DNA from: an uncultured Sediminicola sp.
Lineage (GTDB): Bacteria > Bacteroidota > Bacteroidia > Flavobacteriales > Flavobacteriaceae
Assembly (NCBI GenBank): GCA_938039345.1
Contig: CALHVB010000018.1
Location: 1 to 52,187 of the forward strand
Length of the DNA: 52,187 nt
Reading direction: 5' to 3'
Part shown: in pieces, positions 41,992-49,585 of the stretch
Position numbering within the stretch: position 1 is the first letter of the stretch
Layout of the letters: each line of letters begins with the position of its first letter
The notes under the pieces: model-generated
Seen by the model: only the letters and a program-made list of their open reading frames with translations
Database searches by the model: none
Told to the model about the DNA's origin: nothing
Program-made: the position numbers and the translations under genes

Positions 41992-42804
41992 GTGACCGAA
42001 CATAAAAACATAAAACAATATTACAAACCATTACAGCCAACTATAAAAGCTGAAAGTGAAAAAATAGTGTATAACGAAACACAACCTAGTAAAGAAATAG
42101 AAAATTTCGTGTATTGTTTTTGGCAACTAAAAACTAAAGAACCTCTTCATAAGCCTTTTATTTACCGAGTAGTTTCAGACGGTTGTATCGATATTTTTTT
42201 TAACCAAAACCAGCCTTCAGAAAATTTTGTGATGGGTTTTTGTAGAAAGTATACCGAGTTTTCTATTGGAAAATCGTTTAACTATATCGGAATTCGGTTT
42301 TTACCCTCTGCCTTTCCCCTACTGTTCGGAATAAATGCTAAAACCCTAAGCAATACATCGCAAGAACTAAAACAAATACTACCAATGCTCTCAGATTGGA
42401 TTACCACAGAAATAAAGCCATTACATACATTTAAAAATATAACGCATTTATTAACCAAAAAAATTACTGTAGTAACTCAAAACCGAACTTTTAAATTTGA
42501 CCCTCGTTTTTTTAATGCCTTACACTTAATTTTTCAAAAGCAAGGATTTTTAGATACCGAAAAGGAACTAAACACGGGTTTAAGTCCTAGGCAACTTCGC
42601 AGAATTTTTAATTTCTATATTGGTACAACAGCTAAAACTTTTAGTAATGTTGTACGTTTTCAGCACATCCTAAATGCCAAACCCTCTAGGCAAAGCTTAA
42701 AAGAAAACAAACTATATTTTGATGTTGGTTTTTATGATCAAGCTCACTTTATTAAAAACTTTAAAACATTTTACGGAGTAACACCTTCAGAAGCCTTCCA
42801 TTAA
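41992..42804 (+). CDS. AraC family transcriptional regulator
   Basis: 270 aa from a GTG start. The N-terminal DUF6597-like part (FVYCFWQLKTKEPLHKPFIYRVVSDGCIDIFFN) is followed by the C-terminal AraC double HTH (LSPRQLRRIFNFYIGTTAKTFSNVVRFQHIL; YFDVGFYDQAHFIKNFKTFYGVTPSEAF). It lies 69 bases upstream of the VOC gene at 42873, its likely target. Confidence 0.88.
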   Translation: MTEHKNIKQYYKPLQPTIKAESEKIVYNETQPSKEIENFVYCFWQLKTKEPLHKPFIYRVVSDGCIDIFFNQNQPSENFVMGFCRKYTEFSIGKSFNYIGIRFLPSAFPLLFGINAKTLSNTSQELKQILPMLSDWITTEIKPLHTFKNITHLLTKKITVVTQNRTFKFDPRFFNALHLIFQKQGFLDTEKELNTGLSPRQLRRIFNFYIGTTAKTFSNVVRFQHILNAKPSRQSLKENKLYFDVGFYDQAHFIKNFKTFYGVTPSEAFH

Positions 42805-42845
42805 ATTTTGTCCGATTTTTACAATTAGTGCTAAGTGCCTCATTT

Positions 42846-42853
42846 TATATTTG
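42846..42853 (+). promoter_or_regulatory. -7 promoter element for the exported VOC gene
   Basis: TATATTTG, an exact TAnnTTTG match, 20 bases before the ATG at 42873. It lies inside the longer reading frame that begins at 42828, which argues for the later start. Confidence 0.45.
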
Positions 42854-42872
42854 TTGTAACAAAAAATATTAT

Positions 42873-43322
42873 ATGAGAACGCTATTAATAACCGCATTTA
42901 TACTAATTGCAACTTGTACAAATGCACAAACAGAAACTAAAATGAAATTAAACGCAGGAATAATTACAGAAAAGTTAAAGGAAACAAAAGAATTTTATAC
43001 CAATGTATTAGATTTTGGAGTAAGCTTTGAGAACGATTTTTACTTATTACTACATACCCCCAACAAATCAGAAGAAATTAGCTTTTTACAGCCTAAGCAT
43101 CCTAGTCAAAAACCAATTTTTCAATCGGCTTTTAATGGAAAAGGGGTTTATTTCACTATTGAAGTAGAAGAAGTAAACAAGTACTACCAAAAACTAAAAG
43201 ACAAAGGAGTTGCTATCGCAATTGAAATAAGAGACGAACCTTGGGGAGATAGACATTTTGCCATTGTTGACCCAAATGGTATTGGTATTGATATTGTAAC
43301 CTATACTAAACCTGAGGAATAA
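42873..43322 (+). CDS. Exported VOC (glyoxalase-fold) protein
   Basis: 149 aa from the ATG at 42873; the frame opens 15 codons earlier, but the later start gives a clean signal peptide (MRTLLITAFILIATCTNAQ). The mature part is one VOC domain: NAGIITEKLKETKEFYTNVLDFGV, then DEPWGDRHFAIVDPNGIGIDIV. Signal-bearing VOC proteins are unusual; most are cytoplasmic. The AraC gene just upstream is the likely regulator. Confidence 0.82.
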   Translation: MRTLLITAFILIATCTNAQTETKMKLNAGIITEKLKETKEFYTNVLDFGVSFENDFYLLLHTPNKSEEISFLQPKHPSQKPIFQSAFNGKGVYFTIEVEEVNKYYQKLKDKGVAIAIEIRDEPWGDRHFAIVDPNGIGIDIVTYTKPEE

Positions 43323-43404
43323 TTACTAAATTTATAATCTAAGGACTTTAGAAAAGTAATCTAATTTTTTAAAATTTAATAAACTTCTAAAAAAACAAGA
43401 TTAT

Positions 43405-43926
43405 ATGAATTTTAGCTTAAAAAAATCAATTGAATTATTAGAAAGGAGTCCGGCAACTTATGAAACTCTTCTCAGTAATTTAAATTACGACTGGAATAAA
43501 ATAAATGAAGGAGAAAATACCTGGAGTGCCTATAATATAATTGGGCATTTAATACATGGAGAAAAGACAGATTGGATTCCAAGAGCTGAAATTATATTAC
43601 ATAAAGAGGATAAAAATTTTGAACCCTATGATAGGTTTGCCCAAGATAAACTTTATAATAAACAAACATTTGAAGAGCTAATAAATGAGTTTAAAACATT
43701 AAGAGTACATAATATTAATAAATTAAAATCCTGGAACTTAACGGAGTCCGATTTAAATAAAGAAGGTATACATCCAGATTTAGGAACTGTAAACCTTAAA
43801 CAATTAATTGCTACATGGACTATTCATGATATGGTTCATCTAAATCAAATATCACGTGTAATGGTAAAACATTATGGAGAAGATATTGGACCATGGAAAA
43901 AATATGTGCGACTACTAAACAAATAA
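43405..43926 (+). CDS. DinB family protein
   Basis: 173 aa four-helix-bundle DinB/YfiT fold. The metal histidines are visible: H48 (NIIGHLIHGEKTDW) and the pair in TIHDMVHLNQI (about 144-148). Members are metal-dependent enzymes or thiol-transferases induced by stress; this one belongs to the DinB_2 group. It stands alone between two VOC genes. Confidence 0.88.
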   Translation: MNFSLKKSIELLERSPATYETLLSNLNYDWNKINEGENTWSAYNIIGHLIHGEKTDWIPRAEIILHKEDKNFEPYDRFAQDKLYNKQTFEELINEFKTLRVHNINKLKSWNLTESDLNKEGIHPDLGTVNLKQLIATWTIHDMVHLNQISRVMVKHYGEDIGPWKKYVRLLNK

Positions 43927-43972
43927 AAGGAACAAGTACTCCCCTATTTTAATTACTAAACTTAAATAGCGA

Positions 43973-44353
43973 ATGAATAGAATAATGACGAACATCTGTT
44001 CGGACAACTTAACTAAAAGTCGAAATTTTTACACTAAACTGTTTCATTTTGATGTAAATTATGATAGCGATTGGTTTGTGCATCTAATCTCTAAAAACAA
44101 AAAGCTAGAATTAGGAATAATAAGCCGTACAAACGATATTGTACCAAAAGAGTTTCAAAAAAATCCACAAGGCTTTTATGTAACCTTTGTAGTAGATAAT
44201 GTAGACGAAATATTTGAAACAGCTATATCAGAAAAATTTGAAATTATAAGCGAGCCAACCGATACCTTTTATGGCCAAAGAAGGTTATTACTTAAAGACC
44301 CTAATGGTGCATTAGTAGATATATCTTCTCCTATTAAAGATTTTAAATTTTAA
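43973..44353 (+). CDS. VOC family protein (glyoxalase/bleomycin-resistance fold)
   Basis: 126 aa. It starts RIMTNICSDNLTKSRNFYTKLFHFDV and ends YGQRRLLLKDPNGALVDISSP, a complete two-module VOC domain with the usual R-x-x-x-x-D-P-x-G signature near the end. Substrate unknown. Confidence 0.9.
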   Translation: MNRIMTNICSDNLTKSRNFYTKLFHFDVNYDSDWFVHLISKNKKLELGIISRTNDIVPKEFQKNPQGFYVTFVVDNVDEIFETAISEKFEIISEPTDTFYGQRRLLLKDPNGALVDISSPIKDFKF

Positions 44354-44466
44354 AATAATAACTAATTAAAAATGCTTTTTATAAATAACATATAGCAAAT
44401 ACATAACCTAAGTTTCATTGGCTGTTTTTATCTTTTACAAAATCATTACTATTTATCTATAAAACA

Positions 44467-45054
44467 TTGGAAAAATATAACGGTATATTAAAAAATATTG
44501 AAAAATACGTTACTCTAACAGAAGAAGAAACGAAAAAACTGATTTCTATAATCCAAATAAAAAAAGTTAAGAAGCGCGAATTAATTGACCAACCAACTTA
44601 TGTTTGTAAATACCGAAATTATATTGAAAAAGGAGCTTTTCGTTCCTATTTTATAGATAATGAAGGAAAAGAACATACAGTACAAATTGCAGTAGAAGAC
44701 CATTTTACTAGTGATTTTTACAGCTATATAACACAAACACCTGCTACTCTATTTGTTGAGGCCCTCGAAGATTCTATAATTTTACAAATGACCTATGCCA
44801 ATATCGAAGGTCTTTGCAAAGAAATTCACGGGTTAAGTGAGTATTTTAGAATTAGTACAGAAAGAGCATTTGCTTTTTCTAGAAAAAGAGCCTTATCTAA
44901 TTTAAGTATGACAGCGGAAGAACGTTTTTTAGAATTAGAAAAACTCTACCCTAATATTGTTTATCGTGTTCCTCAGAAAGTAATTGCGTCATATTTAGGC
45001 ATAACACCAGAATTTATGTCTAAAATGAAAAAAAAGCTTTCCTCAAAAACTTAA
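44467..45054 (+). CDS. Crp/Fnr family transcriptional regulator
   Basis: 195 aa from a TTG start (no ATG fits the homologous N-terminus). A cyclic-nucleotide-binding-like beta-roll (YIEKGAFRSYFIDNEGKEHTVQIAVEDHFTSDFYSY) and C-terminal HTH (VPQKVIASYLGITPEFMSKMKKKL). The PBC arginine-serine pair needed for cAMP binding is not evident, as in most Bacteroidota members. It is 66 bases upstream of the cupredoxin-like gene and is probably their regulator. Confidence 0.88.
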   Translation: MEKYNGILKNIEKYVTLTEEETKKLISIIQIKKVKKRELIDQPTYVCKYRNYIEKGAFRSYFIDNEGKEHTVQIAVEDHFTSDFYSYITQTPATLFVEALEDSIILQMTYANIEGLCKEIHGLSEYFRISTERAFAFSRKRALSNLSMTAEERFLELEKLYPNIVYRVPQKVIASYLGITPEFMSKMKKKLSSKT

Positions 45055-45120
45055 TCTACTTCAATTTTTAAGAACCGAATTTAAAAGACTTTTGTAGGGT
45101 TAATTTAAAACTCTATACAT

Positions 45121-45510
45121 ATGAAAAAAGTCGTTTCGGTGCTCACTATTATTTGTGCACTAGTTATTAATCAAAAAATAAAAGCACAAACCATGGAAAA
45201 AGATGTAACAATTATCGAACTAATTCAAACAGAAAAACAATTTAAAACTCAAGAATTAAAACTCACTGCCGGAAAATACCAATTTAGAGTGGTAAACAAA
45301 AATGTGGATAAAGATTTAGGTTTTGTTATCCAAAAAGAAAAAGATAAAGGTACTAATGTAATGAAATCGGCACTAGCAAATTCTTTCACTACTGCTTATG
45401 TAAAAAAGGGAAAAGTGCAATATACTGGCGTAGTAGAACTTAAAGAAGGTAACTACGTGTATTCTTGCCCATTAAACCCAACTCCATATTATAAATTAAT
45501 AGTAAAGTAA
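45121..45510 (+). CDS. Exported cupredoxin-like protein
   Basis: 129 aa with a signal peptide (MKKVVSVLTIICALVINQKIKAQ) and a single beta-sandwich domain (ELKLTAGKYQFRVVNKNVDKDLGFVI ... VELKEGNYVYSCPLNPTPYYKLIVK). The fold resembles plastocyanin/cupredoxin. However, of the copper ligands only the cysteine (SCPLNPTPYY) is present, and the histidines and methionine are missing, so it may not bind copper. It is followed four bases later by the SDR gene. Confidence 0.75.
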   Translation: MKKVVSVLTIICALVINQKIKAQTMEKDVTIIELIQTEKQFKTQELKLTAGKYQFRVVNKNVDKDLGFVIQKEKDKGTNVMKSALANSFTTAYVKKGKVQYTGVVELKEGNYVYSCPLNPTPYYKLIVK

Positions 45511-45514
45511 GGTT

Positions 45515-46348
45515 ATGAGAAATTGGTTTATAACAGGAATTTCAAGCGGATTAGGTAAAGCTCTTGCAACTTACGTTATTGAGAATGGAGATTTTGTAAT
45601 TGGAACGTATAGAAATCAATCTCAAGTAAATGAGTTTAATACCAAATATAATGGTAAAGCGCATGCTATACTTTTAGATATTACCAATGAAAAAAGTATT
45701 GAAAATAGTATTGAGAAAATTATTTTAGAATACGAAAAAATTGATGTTTTGGTAAATAATGCTGGAATGGGGTTTGTTGGTGCTATAGAAGAAACCTCTA
45801 TGCAAGAAGTAAGAAGTGTCTTTGAGTCAAACTTTTTTGGAACATTAAAACTAACACAAAGTGTTTTACCCTTTATGCGTAAGGCAAAGGAAGGGCACAT
45901 TATTCAAATATCCTCTCACGGAGGAATTAAGGCTTTTGCAGGTTTTGGCATCTATAATGCAAGTAAGTTTGCGCTAGAGGGTTTTAGTGAGGCATTAGCA
46001 CAAGAAGTAGCTTCTTTAGGAATTAAAGTTAGCATTATTGAGCCAGGCCCATTCCGTACAAATTTTGCTGGAGACGGACTAGGGCAAGCAGAAAACATAA
46101 TAGACGATTATTCTAAAACAGCAGGAGAATTTAGGGCTAAACTAAAAGGAGTTAACGGAAAACAAGAAGGTGATCCAATAAAAGCATCTAAAGCAATTGT
46201 AGACTTGGTTAATGCAAAAAATCCAACGCTTAGGTTACCTCTTGGTAAAGTTGCACTTTTAACAATTGGTATGAAGCTAGACAGTGTAAAATCGAATTTA
46301 GAAACAAACCGAAAAATAGCTGAAAATGCTGTATATAACTATAACTAA
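45515..46348 (+). CDS. Short-chain dehydrogenase/reductase
   Basis: 277 aa classical SDR: NAD(P)-binding G-x3-G-x-G (TGISSGLGKAL), NNAG motif (VNNAGMGFVG), catalytic YxxxK (YNASK) and a preceding serine (ISSHGG). Substrate not predictable. It is four bases downstream of the cupredoxin-like gene, so they are co-expressed, presumably under the Crp/Fnr regulator. Confidence 0.92.
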   Translation: MRNWFITGISSGLGKALATYVIENGDFVIGTYRNQSQVNEFNTKYNGKAHAILLDITNEKSIENSIEKIILEYEKIDVLVNNAGMGFVGAIEETSMQEVRSVFESNFFGTLKLTQSVLPFMRKAKEGHIIQISSHGGIKAFAGFGIYNASKFALEGFSEALAQEVASLGIKVSIIEPGPFRTNFAGDGLGQAENIIDDYSKTAGEFRAKLKGVNGKQEGDPIKASKAIVDLVNAKNPTLRLPLGKVALLTIGMKLDSVKSNLETNRKIAENAVYNYN

Positions 46349-46372
46349 AACAATATTAGCATATATAAAAAT

Positions 46373-46419
46373 AACGATTTGGGTTTAATCCTGAATCGTT
46401 ATTTTGTTTTAAATAAGTA
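46373..46419 (+). terminator. Terminator-like hairpin with repeated 3' element
   Basis: AACGATT / AATCGTT stem (46373-46400), then ATTTTGTTTTAAATAAGTA, the same tail as at 41905-41926. It ends the Crp-cupredoxin-SDR unit. Confidence 0.5.
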
Positions 46420-46460
46420 CGTTCCACAACAACTTAGGCTTAGCTTCCTATTCCAAAAAA

Positions 46461-46468
46461 TATTTTTG
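46461..46468 (+). promoter_or_regulatory. Possible -7 promoter element for the TNT-like gene
   Basis: TATTTTTG matches TAnnTTTG. It lies 17 bases before the palindrome at 46485-46499 and predicts a leader of about 90 bases. Confidence 0.35.
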
Positions 46469-46484
46469 TATTTGTTATTTCTTG

Positions 46485-46499
46485 TACCTAATTTAGGTA
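46485..46499. promoter_or_regulatory. 15-bp palindrome TACCTAA-T-TTAGGTA
   Basis: A perfect palindrome with a one-base centre, just downstream of a -7 box in the 214-base gap before the gene at 46563. Its position suits a repressor operator; no regulator gene of that orientation is adjacent. Confidence 0.4.
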
Positions 46500-46562
46500 A
46501 CTGTACACCATACTTTATATTAAAAGTGCATCAGAGTAATATAGCTAATTAAAAAAATTGGA

Positions 46563-47165
46563 ATGTTTAAAAAGTTTTTCGGTAAAAAAACAGGGAATAA
46601 GAAAGAAAGCGAGCAAAATAACCCAAAAATAGATTGGCACATTAATGAATCCCTATTAACGTTTAATACTGGAGATACTTATATGCATTATTTTAATAAA
46701 GAAACAGAAAAAAATCCTCAAGACCCTGCTTGGCAAAATCAAGGGATTTATTTTTGGAGTAATAACGAAAAGTTTGAGAAAAAATCCTTGCCAGACGAAT
46801 TTCTACAATTTGAAAAAAGAACATTTTTAATACATCAAATTCCAGAATACATTAGTGTGGCAATGGGTAAAGCAATGCCTTGGTTTGGTAAACCAGGCGG
46901 CGGCGATAAGTATTTCTTTCGTTATGAAAATAACCCTATTAGTTTAGAAGAAGCTAAAAAACTAAATGCAATTCTATATTTTAAATTTATTGAAATAACT
47001 GAAGATAATATTTCTGTATTAAACGACAGAGATAATTACATTTTTCACCTTCATAAATCAGTTGTTTATAAGGAAAAAGAATTTTATTTAGAAAATTCAA
47101 AAACTTCTTTATCTAAGCTTTACCATATGGGTTTATTAAAAGTAATGCAATTATCTAGACACTAA
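46563..47165 (+). CDS. Stand-alone TNT-like (NAD glycohydrolase toxin fold) protein
   Basis: 200 aa, no signal peptide, basic start (MFKKFFGKKTGNKK). The stretch AMGKAMPWFGKPGGGDKYFF (residues 101-119) matches the conserved end of the tuberculosis necrotizing toxin domain (general form AP-W/A-FG-x-PGGG-x-Q-Y). The glutamine after the GGG, which I align with catalytic Gln822 of TNT, is K116 here, so it is probably not an active NADase. It lacks any delivery domain and adjacent immunity gene. It may be a domesticated or inactive relative, or a NAD-binding protein. Confidence 0.55.
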   Translation: MFKKFFGKKTGNKKESEQNNPKIDWHINESLLTFNTGDTYMHYFNKETEKNPQDPAWQNQGIYFWSNNEKFEKKSLPDEFLQFEKRTFLIHQIPEYISVAMGKAMPWFGKPGGGDKYFFRYENNPISLEEAKKLNAILYFKFIEITEDNISVLNDRDNYIFHLHKSVVYKEKEFYLENSKTSLSKLYHMGLLKVMQLSRH

Positions 47166-47248
47166 AAAATTACTATAATTAATTTCGAAATTGGTTTTTT
47201 ACTATAAATTTTGTTTAATGTATTAACATACAAAAACCTTATAAAAAA

Positions 47249-47629
47249 ATGAATTTAAATCAGGTAACCGTTCCTTCATTAGATTTAAATAAATCAATTC
47301 CTTTTTATGAAAAATTGGGTTTAAAACTCATTGTAAAAGCGCTTCCTCATTATGCTCGATTCCAATGTCCTAACGGAAATTCTACTTTTTCAATTCATCA
47401 AACTAATGAATTACCAAAAGGAGATGGAATATATGTTTATTTTGAATGTAAAAATCTAGATCAGCAGGTAAAAAAGATTAAAGAAAATGGAATTGAATTT
47501 GACCAAGAACCAACTCACCAAAGTTGGCTATGGAGAGAAGCAAGGTTAAAGGATATGGATGGTAATCAACTGATCTTATTTTATGCAGGTGAAAACAGAC
47601 TAAATCCACCTTGGAGAATACAGAATTAA
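47249..47629 (+). CDS. VOC family protein (glyoxalase/bleomycin-resistance fold)
   Basis: 126 aa. It starts NQVTVPSLDLNKSIPFYEKLGLKLIVKALPHYARF and ends LWREARLKDMDGNQLILFYAGENR, a full VOC domain. The pattern DMDGN-x-L-x-LF is that of the glyoxalase/bleomycin-resistance type. It stands alone; substrate unknown. Confidence 0.9.
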   Translation: MNLNQVTVPSLDLNKSIPFYEKLGLKLIVKALPHYARFQCPNGNSTFSIHQTNELPKGDGIYVYFECKNLDQQVKKIKENGIEFDQEPTHQSWLWREARLKDMDGNQLILFYAGENRLNPPWRIQN

Positions 47630-47717
47630 AAAGTTTTAATAATTAAAATACTAGCCACAACGCTTTTTTATTAATCAAATTAATGCTTTAGAATTCATTA
47701 ATATAAATTGATACACA

Positions 47718-47745
47718 AAAAATTGGAATAATCATTCCAATTTTT
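47718..47745. promoter_or_regulatory. TetR operator 1
   Basis: Perfect 12-bp arms AAAAATTGGAAT (47718-47729) and ATTCCAATTTTT (47734-47745) around a four-base spacer, 13 bases before the GTG of the TetR gene. The left arm recurs exactly in operator 2 at 48321. Confidence 0.7.
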
Positions 47746-47758
47746 ATATATTTATATT

Positions 47759-48310
47759 GTGAATAAAAAAGAAACTATATTATCTGCTGCTCTTAAACTT
47801 ATTATAGAAAACGGAGTTCATAATACGCCTATGTCTGCTATAGCTAATGCGGCTGGTACAGGAATGGGAACTATTTATAACTACTTCCCTACTAAAGATT
47901 TACTGATCAATGAAATTTATGTAAGCATTAAAGAAAAAGAAAAATTAGTATTTATAAACGTTGAAACTAAACAACCTATTAAAACTCAATTTGAGAATTA
48001 CTTTACATCAATCATTAATTTTTTTATTGATAACCCACTATATTTCAAGTTTATGGAGCAATTACATGCATCTCCTATTATTACTAACGAAAGTAGAAAC
48101 AAAGGACAAAAATCTATTGAACCTGTATCGCAATTACTAATAAAGGGACAACAAGAACGAATCATTAAAAATATTGATATAGATGAAATTCTAATGTTTA
48201 TAGGAGGTAGTATATTATCTTATTTAAGGTGGTATATAGATACATCGGACAAAAAATATAATTCCCATATAAATCAATTACAAATGGTTTGGGATGCCAT
48301 TAAAGAATAA
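47759..48310 (+). CDS. TetR/AcrR family transcriptional repressor
   Basis: 183 aa from a GTG start. N-terminal HTH: KKETILSAALKLIIENGVHNTPMSAIANAAGTGMGTIYNYFPTKDLLINEI in outline (residues 3-53). C-terminal ligand domain variable as usual (TetR_C-type, FIDNPLYFKFMEQL). Autoregulation is likely, since an inverted repeat lies directly at its start, and the same half-site occurs before the next gene. First gene of the TetR-SDR-DoxX-serine hydrolase group. Confidence 0.9.
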   Translation: MNKKETILSAALKLIIENGVHNTPMSAIANAAGTGMGTIYNYFPTKDLLINEIYVSIKEKEKLVFINVETKQPIKTQFENYFTSIINFFIDNPLYFKFMEQLHASPIITNESRNKGQKSIEPVSQLLIKGQQERIIKNIDIDEILMFIGGSILSYLRWYIDTSDKKYNSHINQLQMVWDAIKE

Positions 48311-48320
48311 AATTTTATAC

Positions 48321-48344
48321 AAAAATTGGAATGAACATTCATTC
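48321..48344. promoter_or_regulatory. TetR operator 2
   Basis: AAAAATTGGAAT (48321-48332) repeats the left arm of operator 1, and it overlaps the inverted repeat GAATGAA-CA-TTCATTC (48329-48344). It ends 15 bases before the SDR ATG. Confidence 0.6.
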
Positions 48345-48359
48345 TAACATATAATTGTT

Positions 48360-49220
48360 ATGAAAAAAAATATTTTAATTACAGGAACATCAACTGGAGT
48401 AGGCTTTGAAAGTGCCATATTATTTGCTAAAAATGGATATAAGGTATACGCAAGTATGCGTAACTTAGATAAAGCCACTGCTCTTAAAGAAAAAATTAAA
48501 GAATATAATTTAAGTATAGAATTACTACATTTAGATGTAACAAATATTGCATCTATTAAATCTGCTGTAAATTCCATTATAGAAAAAGAAGGTAAAATAG
48601 ATATATTAGTTAATAATGCCGGAGCAGGTTTTGCAAAGACTACAGAACAAGCTTCAGAAGAGGAAATTAGATGGGTTACAGAGGTAAATTATCATGGTGT
48701 AGTCTTTTGTACACAAGCTGTTTTACCTTATATGAGAAAACAAAAATCTGGCAGAATAATAAATATTAGCTCGGTAGGTGGTTTAGTTGGGCAACCTTTT
48801 AACGAATTATACTGTGGTGCAAAATTCGCCGTAGAAGGGTTTATCGAAGGGCTTTCTACTACCGTAGGTAATGCCTTTAATATTAAAATTACCAATATTG
48901 AACCTGGCGGTATAGCCACCGAATTTATGACCTCTGCTATAGGTAAAACCGCTGTTAATGGCAAGTTTGCTACCGGAGAATATGCTCCTATTTTTGAAAG
49001 ATATATGGCCGGGAACCAAAAAAGAGCTCAAGAAGGAAAAGAACAAGTATACCAAACAGGATTAGAAGTAGCCGAAGTTATTTTTAAAGTAGCGCAGAAT
49101 GAAAATCCACCATTACGCATTCGCACATCAAAATGGGCAGAAGATTTTTGCAAACTAAAAACACAAGCAGACCCAGACGGAACAAAATTGGTAAAGCAAA
49201 TTACGGATAGCTTTTTATAA
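48360..49220 (+). CDS. Short-chain dehydrogenase/reductase
   Basis: 286 aa classical SDR: ITGTSTGVGFESA (G-x3-G-x-G), VNNAGAGFAK, ISSVGG serine and YCGAK (YxxxK). The overall layout matches the SDR at 45515. It starts directly after TetR operator 2, so it is the probable main target. DoxX and a serine hydrolase follow at short distance. Confidence 0.92.
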   Translation: MKKNILITGTSTGVGFESAILFAKNGYKVYASMRNLDKATALKEKIKEYNLSIELLHLDVTNIASIKSAVNSIIEKEGKIDILVNNAGAGFAKTTEQASEEEIRWVTEVNYHGVVFCTQAVLPYMRKQKSGRIINISSVGGLVGQPFNELYCGAKFAVEGFIEGLSTTVGNAFNIKITNIEPGGIATEFMTSAIGKTAVNGKFATGEYAPIFERYMAGNQKRAQEGKEQVYQTGLEVAEVIFKVAQNENPPLRIRTSKWAEDFCKLKTQADPDGTKLVKQITDSFL

Positions 49221-49230
49221 AACTAAAAAA

Positions 49231-49584
49231 ATGAAAAACACCTATTGGATCACAACAGTTTTAATTTCTTTATTTCTGCTCTGGAGTGCTTACACATATT
49301 TATTTAGTAAAGCCACTATAGCAGGTATTAAGGAACTAGGTTTCCCCGACCATTTTAGAATACAATTGGGTATTTTAAAAGTACTAGCTGTACTTATTTT
49401 ATTAATTCCTCAAATTCCTATTCAATACAAAGAGTGGGCTTACAGCGGAGTTGTTTTATTTTTTATTACAGCTATAGTTGCCCACACTGCACATAAAGAC
49501 CCATTTATTATTACAGTTATTAATCTAATATTAATTGTAATCACCATAACATCAAATTATTATTTACATAAAATAACTCATTAA
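49231..49584 (+). CDS. DoxX-like membrane protein
   Basis: 117 aa with four membrane helices and the DoxX_2-type start (WITTVLISLFLLWSAYTYLFSKATIAGIKELGFPDHFRIQLGILKVLAVLILL in outline). Small members are often found with stress-induced oxidoreductases; the role is unclear. Ten bases after the SDR and one base before the serine hydrolase ATG, so part of one transcript. Confidence 0.88.
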   Translation: MKNTYWITTVLISLFLLWSAYTYLFSKATIAGIKELGFPDHFRIQLGILKVLAVLILLIPQIPIQYKEWAYSGVVLFFITAIVAHTAHKDPFIITVINLILIVITITSNYYLHKITH

Positions 49585-49585
49585 A

